From assembly GCA_014526335.1 (NCBI GenBank), contig JACTAT010000022.1, positions 2,759,436 through 2,823,435 on the forward strand: a DNA stretch of 64,000 nucleotides, in the 5' to 3' direction. Shown piece after piece: positions 10,901-22,900 of this stretch. The notes beneath the pieces were generated by a model. The model ran no database searches. It was not told the origin of the DNA and was given only the letters and a program-made list of their open reading frames with translations. Every line of letters starts with the position of its first letter. The first letter of the stretch is position 1. Both the position numbers and the translations under genes were made by a program. Source of the DNA: Chrysaora quinquecirrha (Eukaryota; Cnidaria; Scyphozoa; Semaeostomeae; Pelagiidae).

Positions 10901-13900
10901 CTACTGTGGTGGATAATCACTACTGTGGTGGTACTATTTGCATACTGTGGTGGCAGTTTTGGCGTACTATGGTGGATAATCACTACTTGTGGTGGTTTAC
11001 TATGCTTGCGGTGGTGGCAGTTTTGGCGTACTGTGGTGGATAATCATTACTTGTGGTGGTTTACCAGCTTGCGGTGGTGGCAGTTTTGGCGTACTGTGGT
11101 GGATTTTGTGGTTTTTTCTTGCTTGATCTATAGAGTTTTGCTATGGATTTCGTATTCACCACATATAGCATTATAACCCACCACAAGTAGTGATTATCCA
11201 CCACAGTACGCAAAACCTACCACCACAGTACGCAAATAGTACCACCACAGTAGTGATTATCCACCACAGTACTCCAAATCTGCCACCACCGCAAGCATAG
11301 TAAACCACCACAAGTAGTGATTATCCACCACAGTACGCCAAACTGCCACCACCGCAAGCATAGTAAACCACCACAAGTAGTGATTATCCACCACAGTACG
11401 CAGAAACTACCACCACATTACGCAAATAGTACCACCACAGTAGTGATTAACCACCACAGTAGTGATTATAGATTCGCTAACGTGTAGGTCCACGGTGTCG
11501 CAAGTCCTTTACCTGACGCAAAACATACCTGATTTCAACGGTATCATACAGAGAGCAGTTTGGGTGGGACTCCAGTTCAAAGTCGGTGAATACAATAGTA
11601 ATGTATCCGGATGGAACTGTTATTGTCCAAACACAGTTGATATTATTCGAATAGTGTTCTGGGTAGTTTGGAGAGGTGATTGTGCCATTTTCTGCCGAAA
11701 AAGTACCACCACATTCTGCAATGGAAAAGGTAGGGTAATTGGTATAAGCATTTCACAAAAAAGCCAGTAAATGAATTCATAATAAGAATAATCAGTCAGT
11801 CAATCAATCAATCAATTAATCGATTATTTAATCACTACAGCGATCAATGTACCAATCAATCAATGAATCCATCAATGTATCATTTAATCAATCAACCAAA
11901 CAATTGATCAGCTAATCATCAGTTAACTATCGATTGATTAACTTGATTGATTGAATGATAGACAAATTGATTGAGAGATTTGTCCTGATTTTCTATATTT
12001 TTATAATAATTCACAACAACAATTAGGTAAATAACAAATTAGTTTTTTTATTCAATTAATCATATTCATTTTCACTTACTCTTAACTATAATTTAGGCCC
12101 TGGCCGAATGATCAAACATTGTTGGTCAAACATTTGAGATTTGTTTGTCAAGCAAAATTTTTGATAGTTTGGCCACGTCCAAAAACATTACTCGTCCAAC
12201 ATTTTTTGCTTGCATCAAGCAAAAGATGTTTTTGAACTTTTTCAAATACACCACGCCACAAATTTTTGCTTAATTTTGTTGGTATAGCAATGTTTGATCA
12301 TTTGGACGCCTTTCCAACATTGCTTTTTCAAACATTTCTTTTGCTATAGCCAGATTTCAACAATTTTTATTGCGGCACTTATTAACATTTCTTAGCAACA
12401 AGGCGTTCATGCTTGCGCATTAGCAATAACTTGGTTGTTACAAAATGTTGGACAGCCAAGTTTTTGGACGTCCCCAAACGATCAAACATTTGTTGTAAAG
12501 CAAATCTAAAATGTTTGACCAACAATGTTTGATCGTTTGGCCAGAGCCTTGGCCTCATCTAAACTATTTTGATATGTCGTGCTAACCTGTAAGGCACAGG
12601 GCACCAGTGCAATTTCTGATTTCTTCTTTATGACCATCACAGTCTGTTCCAGATCCCTGTCTTCTTGGTTCTGTGCAATAACGTTTGCGAACCTGTGTGC
12701 ATTCCGAAGAACAGTTAGACCAAGGACTCCAGTTCGACCAACCTCCATCCACTACGAATAAAAAAGATAGTATTTTGAGCAACTTCCTTCAAAAGACCCT
12801 CGATTAAGAATACATTATAGGCTTTGACAGTTGCAAAGAAGATGTTGCTGAACGCTAGTGCTCTGTGGGTTGGCGGGGAAATAAGTTTTGGACAATATAT
12901 GCATAATTTTATACAATACTGTATGAAACTGGAGTGATTAGGTAATGAATGAAATGAATGAAACAATGGGTAATGAAACATACCATCCTCTAGATGTAGT
13001 GATATGTCGTCTATAGCGATGTCAGCTCTGTAATCAATTCCAGATAGTGCCTCGAACATAATCTGACAAATAATCGATTCATTTAGAAATTAAACAAAAG
13101 TAAAGACCGATGTTACATTGTTACAAAATGGCAGCTGTGTTGATTGACGATGATGATGATGATGATGATGATGGTTATGATGCTGATAATGATGATTCGA
13201 CTGATGATGATGATGATGATGATGATGGCAATGATGATGATGGTTATGATGATGATAATGATGATGTTGAGGATGATGATGATGATGGCGATGATGATGA
13301 TGATTATGTGACTATGATGACGATTATTATTATGGTGATGATGATGAAGATGATGATGATAACCATGATAAAATCCTCGAAATGTTTTCAAATTTCTCAC
13401 TTTAAAGATGCCCCCCGACTCAATGTTGGGGAAATTGATGTTGTCAGTGATCCCAACATTGAGTCGGGGAGGGGATCTAATTACCCGAATATACAGCATT
13501 ATATTGGGTCCGGACTTCCGGTAAAACATACTTATAACATAGTGTCCCCAATGTTTTTATCGATGATTTTAGTTAACATGGTCGTACGATATTTTGAAAA
13601 TGGGAGCTACTCACCCTGTAAGGAAACTGACTAGAGATTGACAAATGTTCAGTATGCCATGTATCACCCTGATCTCCAGTAATTGCATGCAGCAGATTCT
13701 TGAACCCATTTACAACAATGTATATCTTCAATGCATTGACAGATGCGCCATTCATATAGTACTTGAATTCCAATTCAGCGTGATCGGTTGGAGAGAACAA
13801 TTTGCTTCTTAGCCGAGCCCATGAACCGTATGGTGCAAATGAAGAATCCATCATGAGGTAATGACCAGCTGGAGGAAAAAATCAAGCATCATTTAAAGGC

Positions 13901-13919
13901 TAATTTAGCCAGTCAATTC

Positions 13920-13957
<38 letters not shown>

Positions 13958-16900
13958 CAATCAACTAATCACCTAATCAATTAATCAATCAATCAATTAA
14001 ACAGTTAGCTGCTCAAATAAAAATCAATCAATCAATCAGACAGTCAAACACTTCGTGCAACATTCAATCAATCAATCCAAGCTAAATCAATCAAGCCAAA
14101 ATCAATCAATCAATCATTTAAATTCAAACTTCTTCATATGATACAAAACTGCATCAGGAATCTCATAAAAGGGTAGAGTAAAGTAAAGTTGCCGTTTTTA
14201 AGTCTACTACTAGCCTAGGGCTTCTAAGACGACCTACACTTTACCCCTGGTCTGGATGCATATAGCATATAGCAGGGTGCAGCCACACATGGCGCTTAGA
14301 ACTACCGACCAGGTACCCATTTATACACCTGGGTTAGAGAGAGGCACAATTGTGTTAACAACTTGCCCAAGGTTGTTATCTTTGCAATCGCAAGTGGAAA
14401 GACCGTGGCTCGAACCCACAATTTTCGTTGTTAGTCCTGAACGCTAACCACTGCGCCACAGAGACCATAAAGAGGACAATTTGTCATCCGTCTTGGTAAA
14501 CCATATTGCTAACTTCAAATTGTTTTTATTGCGTGTTTGTCCTTTAACTTATCACACAGGTATCTACAGGCTCGTATCATAAAACAGACGATAACATTTG
14601 TGGTGTTGTTAAACGCAATGGCCATTTAGAATCAAAGAGTTTTACTTACTTTCATTACTATTTCCATCGCTAAGAAATCCTGTTGACCATGGTTGCGTAT
14701 CTCCAAGACCACGTTTATCTCTGTGACCACTACCATGATCTCTGCCTTGACCTCTGCCTTGACCTTTTCCTTGACCTCTGCCTTGACCTCTGCCTTGACC
14801 TCTGCCTTGACCTCTATCTTGACCTCTGCCCTGACCTCTGCCTTGACCTCTGCCTTGACCTCTGCCATGATCTCTGCCATGACCTCCTTCATCGTCATGA
14901 TCTTCCTTTATCTGTCTTCCTTTGATTCTTACGAACTGCAACCTTCCTGGAACAATTTCCCAAGAACACAGCGGGTAGATGGGATTCTCAAAATCACAGT
15001 GACCTTCATGCAAATTTAAACAAAATTTAGTCATGCTACATAGGTGTATTGATATGGATTAATTTCTTATCGTTAGTAAAGTGCAAAATAAGATACTTAA
15101 CTATTAACTCTTCACTATCCTGTTTTTCGCAAGTTTGTGCCTGAAAACTATTTTTTACTACTTCATTGTCGCATGTACACGCATTTTTTTATAAAGAAGG
15201 CCTTTATAAGGAAGGTAGTACTCGGATAAAGCAAACATTTAAGGAATTTCTGGTACTGGAACATAGACTGCTAAGGAGTGTGAAACATCAATTTGAATGC
15301 ATTCGTACTGCATTAATGTAGTTCAACCACAACTGAAGGTGGAAAGCACACATGGGGTTTAAAGTGGCTGTACAGAAGCCAAGTACCAAGCACAGTATGT
15401 ATTGTATTAGTCCTTACCCCTAGGTTTATTTTAAAGAAAGACAAGGTGACAAGTTAAGGAATTGCCAAGGAATTTTGAGTACTCAAATTGGGCTGTACTC
15501 AAACAAGTACTCAAATAAGGAATTTTCAGTACCCAGCCTAAGCTGTATTTCCTTATAAAAATGCGTGTATCCGTCAGACTCCCGCTCCAGCATGCAGTGA
15601 AATCAAAACATCAATGTATCGTTAAATTTTCAAAATTTTCATACCGAAACATTCTTCCTCGCTGCAATGTCGTTCTTCTGTTTCAGTTCTAGATGAGGTT
15701 CCGCTGCATGTAGAACCCAGCTCTGCAATGCAGTGCCTCTGCCTTCTTTGAATGCAATACTCATTACAAGTGCTCCATCTGGACCAGTCACCCCAACTGC
15801 TAAACTTGGCTTGCTCTGTGGGTGGAATTGCGATAAAATCAACCTGTTAGTTAAGGATGTATTTTAGGATTATTAATAGGAAAAGAAGATTAATTTCATC
15901 TTCGTGTAGTATGACATGAGCAGACTGACACAAGGAGTATGATACATCCCTAAGATTTAGGCCCCAGTTACACTATGCCGGCATGATATCGTTGCGTTTT
16001 GATTTTGGTGCCGTCATAAGATTGTGTCCAGCAGTTATACTGAGCGCAGCGCCATCCGCCATGGCTTTCAGCACGATTATTGCAGTTACAATGAGACGCC
16101 ACGGGAGCTCCTTCGCAGATTTGCTTCGCATTTGTTTCGTGAAACAGAAAAACAAGGTTTCAGAGCGTCATATATCGGATTGGCATGATTACACTGTGTC
16201 GCCACGTCGTGTCTTCATTTTCTTATCACCTCCAGAGCGCCATGATTTTCATGACGATTTGCGGAGCCTCTTATACCGGATTGAGTCATCATAGTGCAAC
16301 TGAAAGCCCAGTTCGATACAAAATTCGAGACGCGAATTGTAACTTGGGCCTTACTTTCTTTAAAAATAAATAGAGCTGGGTAAGAGGTGGCTGTTTCATC
16401 AAGGGGTCATGATGAGGGTGAATTAAAATGATACCTACGATCAAGAAACGTGATTTGATCAATCGCAATATCACTCCGATCGGTATGTCCTGCAAATGCT
16501 GCAACGAGTATCTAAAAGAGGGAAAAAACAAATTAGGCCTTCTTCCTACTTATCCATAGTCAATTGCAAAATTATTGAAATAAATCTTAGGCCCTGGCTA
16601 AACGATCAAACATTATTGGTCCAACATTTGAGATTTGCTTGTCAAACAAAATGTTTGACCGTTTGGCCACGGCTAGTAACATTGCTCATCAAACATTTTT
16701 TGTTTACCTCAAGCAAAAAATGCTTTTGAACTTTTTCGAAAACATCACGCCACAAAGTTTGTTACTTTTGCTTGTCAAGCAATGTTTTTAGACGTTGCCA
16801 AACGGTCAAACATTTGTTGTAAAGCAAATTTAAACTGTTGGACCAACAATGTTTGATCGTTTCGCCAGGGCCAAACTGGCCACACATGGTGATCTAGTTC

Positions 16901-19900
16901 TTATTTACATCGCAACTTGTAGGCCATTCATAACTACCTGGTCGTAAAAAAGTCATAAAACAATCTTATCGTAACATTTCTATCAAGCAAATCAACAACA
17001 GGCTATTTCCTATCTACATGGTACACCCTTTCTTTACAAAAAACCTAGCTGAAGGCCTAGCTCTTAATCTCCTCATTTTTGGACCTCTTATGAGTCAAAT
17101 GTAGCTCCGAAAGTTCCTTAATAGTTCCTTAATTTTAACTGCACACTCAGTGTGTCGTGATTATTTTACAGAGAAACTTGCATGTAAGGAAAGCAAAATT
17201 CGAGATTAGTGGAGGAAACATTTAATGCTAAACAAATCACGTATGTGATTTTTGCCTGCAAATGAAAGGAAAGGTTTATCTAATTCTTGATTGCTTGCAG
17301 TGATAAAGTAATCAAAATTGAAAAGTTCCTTAGTGAGTTTCTCTTTGGTAGTACAAGTTCTCTAAATTTTCGGGCTTTCTTCATGTAGGTTCCTTATAAA
17401 GTGGTTCCTTATAAAAAAGCGTGTAGACCAAGTTCTATCTACTCACATTGTACGGATCACTGCTTGAAACAGTGATATCTCCTTGAATCCATCGTGACCC
17501 TTGGTTACCGTGGAGTTGCCATAGTTGCGTTCTTGTTGACTTGACTTCTTGTAAAATTCGCAGTTGGTTGACAGAAGCTCCGTACATATAATAATGGAAT
17601 ATCATCTTCCGTGGTACTGTAGTTGCGGGGAACTGTTTACTGCGGAGGACAGCAGTGTCGCCATAAAAGAGATACGACGCTTCATGGTACAAGTAATACC
17701 CACCTGTGACAAAATTGAAATCATTAGTTTTTTTTTCGCAAAGAATGACTTCATTAGGGATACAGCACTAGAATGAGGGGGTGACAGGGGGTCTTTGGTA
17801 CCGGTACCACAAAGTTTGGTACCAAGTTCCACCCAAATCGCAGGTAGTGGTACCAGTGGACCTTATGACGCTTCTGCCACCAGAAGATTAATGGAAACAT
17901 GCATCGCAGCTGTGTGTCTGTTCTCATTGAGCACATGACTGTAACAAGCCAATCAAATGCGAGGTAATATGAAACAATTTTAAAGCAACCACTGTCTCAG
18001 CACAGGTACAGCCGTGTCTCCGTACTGGCCCCGCCACTTATGGCTGTATGGAACGAAACGTCGCAACACTTTCTCAGCACTTGTACAGCCGTGTCTCAGC
18101 ACTGGTACAGTCATTATTGGCTATATGGAGAACAGGTTTTTTACGTCGGCACTACCGCAGTAGAGTAACTGTCCAGCCACGGTAGAGCCACCGTAAGGAA
18201 GTGTTTCTATTAAAACTAAAAACGTCACAGCACTGTCTCAGCACTGGCACAGCCATGCCTCAGCACTGGCACATCCACTTTCGGTTCTATGGAATCCAGG
18301 CTTTACGGAAAGTTGTGATCACATTATAATTGCTATTTGATCTTGTAATTGTGAATAGTTTATCACTTACCGTTACGAGTTGAATTCGTTGCATCGTACC
18401 CCCTGTCCGGACCTGTCCCAAACGTGGGCGTCGAACCTGACCTTCTGAGAAACTGCCTCCTAGCTGGATACTGCGTGCGCCAGTGACACATCTGATTATT
18501 GTAGTCATCAAACGTGCAGTCATCTAATGAGAAATAAAGCAATTAATTGACTAGATAAAACTTGTAAAATCATAAACCTCTGCACATCAAGACTTCAAGA
18601 CATCAAGACATTCCAAATAGGACTGGAACCCCAGGGGGCACATGACTTACAAATGGACGGGGATGTGCCGCCTAGATTTTTCAAACCCACCCACATATAA
18701 TGTAGACCTATGCAGAAACAGACCCTATACTATGAGTAAAAATCAGCTGAATATGAGAGCAATATGACTTTCCAAGTTTTAATATTGCTTGAAATTATAC
18801 TACGAACATCTTCGACGCGATTTAACACTTTTCTGACCGACAGAAAGATAAAGTCGCGAGTATTCTTCAATTTCCCACCCACTTTTATGGGTTTTTTGTT
18901 AAAATCATACCCATGTTTAGAGAAATTCAGGGCCAAAAACCCATCCGTATAGGTGTCACATATTTCACTCAAAGTATCCCCCACCCGCCCCCACGGACTG
19001 GAACTTGAAGATAACAAGGGAAATATAGGGTTGGGTCAGATACAGTATTTTGAAGAAGAAAAAAAGAGAACGTCGTTTAATTCTAACGTTTTATACTGTT
19101 TATTCATCTCAAGTAGGCACAACAAATTCTAATACCTGAACATCGCCCAGTGTTGCATTTTCTCGTTTGCACTGCCATGTAATCCACTATTCTTGTTCCA
19201 TTCGCCATTGTACCATTAATCGTTGTTCCGTTCACTTGATTCTGTCCCCCCAAGGCACCAGGACAGTGGGCTTTAGCATTTGCTTGGTCGAAGCAATACC
19301 TATATCTTACTTGTGAGCAGTTATATTGGTTGCAAGGGCCCCATGATGACCATACAGACCAACCAATTGAAGATACTGGCACTAGATGGACAGAGAAACA
19401 AATATATTGTACAATAAGGTGTAATAATATAATATAATAACAAACAGAGTTGTCTTATAATCGAACCAAACGTGAAACTTTAAGCTACACCAAAAACCGT
19501 CGTCTTCTACCTTCTACGTGTAGTAAATAACAAATTAATAAATGCAAGTAATTGAAGCTCATATGCATAGAGCTGTATAGCTTAGTGGAAACGTCGTTGG
19601 TTCTCTGGTCATGCAGTCCAGGTTTGAATCCCTTTGTTGTGGTATGCTACTTGTGGAAAAATCTATCCTAGTGTTCGCCACTCATGACAAATAAATACAA
19701 ATACGTATGGTGCTGAAGAAGGCTCAACATAGGTGAAACACAAAAAATCAAACGGGAGGAGAGCTTTGGACTGTATTGGACTTGCGATTTCCTTAGAGGT
19801 CTATAGCTTAGTGGAACCGTAGGCTCTCTGGTCATGCAGCCCAGGTTCGAATCCTATCTATTGTAGTATGCCACTTGTGGAAAAATCTACAAACGGGTAT

Positions 19901-22900
19901 TTGTATTTGTAGGCATGGGGAGGTTGGGAGGGCAAAAATGAATGGGAGGGCTTATTTCAAAGTTCAGTAGTTCCAGTATGTGACAGAATAGCAGAGACAA
20001 AAAGATAACTAATGTGTATTCTACATTCAAAATCATCTGCTTGCCACGGGGGCAGCGGGGGCAACTGCCCCCCCTGCCCTCGGAAAAATTGCCAAATTCT
20101 TTTATTTTCCTATTGTTTTGCCCAAAAATTGTTGCTTCTGCCCCCGCCGCCCTGCATTGCTTTCGGCGCCCTTGCAACAGCCAATGGCTTATTACTGGTT
20201 TATTTGTAGTAAAACCTGTGAGGGCTAGCTTTTCCAGTGTTTTAATTAGTTGAAAGATACATTATAGGCAAAAATAAACTCACAGAGCCTTCGAATAATT
20301 CCCCATGGGGGCTTATTCGAGGTGGGGCTAATTTGCAAAAATGAATTCTTAGGTGGGGCCTCATTCGGGGGGCTCATTCGGAGGGAGGGGGCTTATTCGA
20401 GGATTTACGGTGTACATCGTTCAGTTCATTAGAATATAAACCATTTCAGATTATTATGATAATCATGCTTACCTTCTTCAAACGAAATGTTGTCGATGGC
20501 AATATCACTTGTGTATCTGAACCCCATTCGAGCTTGAAATATAATCTGTCGAGAAAAATGATAGTAAGTACAAATCAAATATAAAAACTTCATGGGACTG
20601 ATAAAACCTGTTGGACTTAAAACCTAAAAGACTTAAGGCCCCGGCCAAACGATCAAACATTGTTTTTCAAACATTTGAAATTTGCTTGTCAAGCAAAATG
20701 TTTGACCGTTGGTCCACGTCCATTGCTACAAAGAAGTCATTGCTAATGCACAAGCACGAACGCCTTGTTTCCAAGAAATGTTGCTAGGTGCCGAAATGTT
20801 GCAAGTTGTTCGTGTTTGAAATTTAAAAAAAGAATTGTTTGTCAACCAATGTTGGAAATGCGGCCAAACGATCAAACATTGCTTGACAAGCAAAAGCAAG
20901 CAAAATTTGGGGCGTGATGTTTTTAAAAGTTCAAAAACATTTGTTGCTTGATGCAAGGAAAAAATGTTGGGTGTGCAATGTTTTTGACTTTGCCAGACGG
21001 TCAAACATTTTGCTTCACAAGCAAATTTCAAATGTTTGACCAACAATGTTTGATCGTTTGGCCAGGGCCTAAATATGTTTGTCACTTACGTTATAGGCCT
21101 CAGGACTGAAGAACAATACTTCCGCCTTGATCCACCTTTGACCTTGTTCACTTTGCATTTTCCACATCTCCTTCGAAACCTTACCAAATTGAATGATAAC
21201 TGAAAGATCTTGAATCGTCTCTCCATACATGAAGTAGTAGAATGTCAATTTAGTTCCACGTGTCTTCGGAAATTGTCGACTTCTAGTTTGAATTATGTTG
21301 TAAGAATATTGAGATGAATCAGCCAAAAGGTAAAAGCCATCTTGAAATAGATCAAAACAAATTAATTCTGGGACGGAATTTTTTTCCCGAAAGAACATAA
21401 GGGAAAGACACGCCAACTTTTGAAACTTCAGAGAAAATGTTCGTTTCAACAATAGACCTTTGAAAGGGTCTGGGTCGGCTTTTTCGGAAAATGGTAGACA
21501 TGTTGAGTAAGGGAATCCTCTCCATGTGCAAATACCGGAATTGCAGTCGTTTCACGAGAGATATTACAGCAAATTTTGCTTCAAATTCACGTTTAATGGG
21601 AGTTAAAGTGAAAGAAAGGTTTTAAGTACCAGTTTATCTGCTCTAGGAGGAATTTAATCGAATAATTTCCTTTTTATGAGTTACGTGCATCTTATTTCAC
21701 GAGTTTCGACATATGCATAAATACATTTCATGTCACAGATTCCTTTCCTCTCTTATTCCTCGATTATTCATGAATTAGAAGTAAAATCTGCTGCACAACC
21801 TCTCGTTAAGCGTCTGCAATCAAGGCCGTTGCACGTGGAGAGGATTCTCTAACTTAATTTATCTACCATTTTCCAGAAAATGTCGCGCCGACCCAGCCCT
21901 CCTTGAAAAGTTCTACAGCGTTAAAAGTAAAAAGAAGGATAATTCCGTACCTCCAGATTTGGATTTATCCATTGTTGGCCCGGAATTAATGGATGGTGTA
22001 GATAACCGATGACGTTTGAAGCTTGGATATGACGTGTTGGTCCAATGGCACATGGGCATTGCAAATTCATCAAAATCACAGTTTGCTAGAAAGCAAAAAC
22101 AGAGAAAATTGTAAACCTCATATTCCTGGCAGCAAAGTTAAAGGGCATATCCCTGGCATGTGTCTCATATATTTCAGTGATATTCTCTGTTACATACAGT
22201 CGACATCAACTATCTCGAACTCTCAAGGGAAACTGAAATTTGTTCGAGATAGCGAATGTTCGAAATAACGGATGCTCCATATAAATATGACAAATATAAA
22301 GTTTTCAAATGAGGAAAGGAACCCTGATTAACATGCAAGGTTACTCACTCCAAAATTTCATTAAACAAGTCAGCTATTTCAAAATAGGAGTTCAGGGTTA
22401 TCTGCTTTCCTGGATTAATTTCGTCCCTACTATCGTAGAACTTGAGACAATGGTGCAGCAAATCTCCATGCGCGAAAAACAGGCAGAGCTTACAGGCATC
22501 ACCTCAGGGTTAGCAAGTCAGTAATGAACGAGAAGAGCTACTTTCTGCCAGGAATTTCCTGTCAAGCTCTTGTACCTATTTCTCTTTGAACAAATCATAT
22601 CATCATCGACCAAACTGTTTCTTCCGATAGAAGCATTAAGACTCTGATACTGGCAATTTATCGTGGCTTCTGAGCTTCATCTGTAAACATGGGCATCGTA
22701 TCACTTGGTTGCTGCCATTCCAACTATACGAACTTATAAGCATACTTTCGGCCAGTCTCTTTACATAGTTCAGCAGAAAATTTGGCAGAGCTCGAGATAA
22801 AGAGCAGTTTTCCTTGGCAGTAATATACTTTTGATCAGTGGCATAAAAAATGAAATAATAATAACAATAAGCTAAGGGAAATTCATCCAAGTACCCTTAC

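Larger units (their letters stand above)
12984..15003 (-). other. MAM domain 4 with (GRGQ)n expansion
   Basis: Exons 14650-15003, 13615-13868 and 12984-13062. The first opens as a normal MAM exon ([16 protein letters not shown]) but is 354 bp, against 120-153 bp in MAM 1-3. The added part is a run of GRGQ tetrapeptides flanked by GRDHG and GSGHRDK, encoded by a 12-bp tandem repeat (CCTTGACCTCTG on plus, 14735-14885). The frame stays open and re-enters MAM-like sequence ([12 protein letters not shown]). The later exons are typical ([38 protein letters not shown]). Confidence 0.85.
16439..18523 (-). other. MAM domain 3
   Basis: Exons 18371-18523 ([18 protein letters not shown]), 17447-17703 ([33 protein letters not shown]) and 16439-16511 ([20 protein letters not shown]). 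Same three-exon plan as the other MAM domains. Confidence 0.88.
20473..22085 (-). other. MAM domain 2
   Basis: Exons 21951-22085 ([13 protein letters not shown]), 21090-21340 ([28 protein letters not shown]) and 20473-20545 ([20 protein letters not shown]) form the second MAM domain. The introns carry a full A-family MITE (20634-21072) and a C-family MITE (21453-21916). Confidence 0.88.

Noticed and set aside
10882..11480. CRISPR-like regular repeats with spacers
   Set aside because: The units are directly adjacent, inverted in the second half, and bounded by inverted ends; the genome is eukaryotic. It is a transposon-like palindrome.
14683..15019. Plus-strand ORFs with LCLD or LTSA repeats
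   Set aside because: Antisense of the GRGQ-coding 12-bp repeat; the minus frame is linked to a MAM domain and flanking splice sites.
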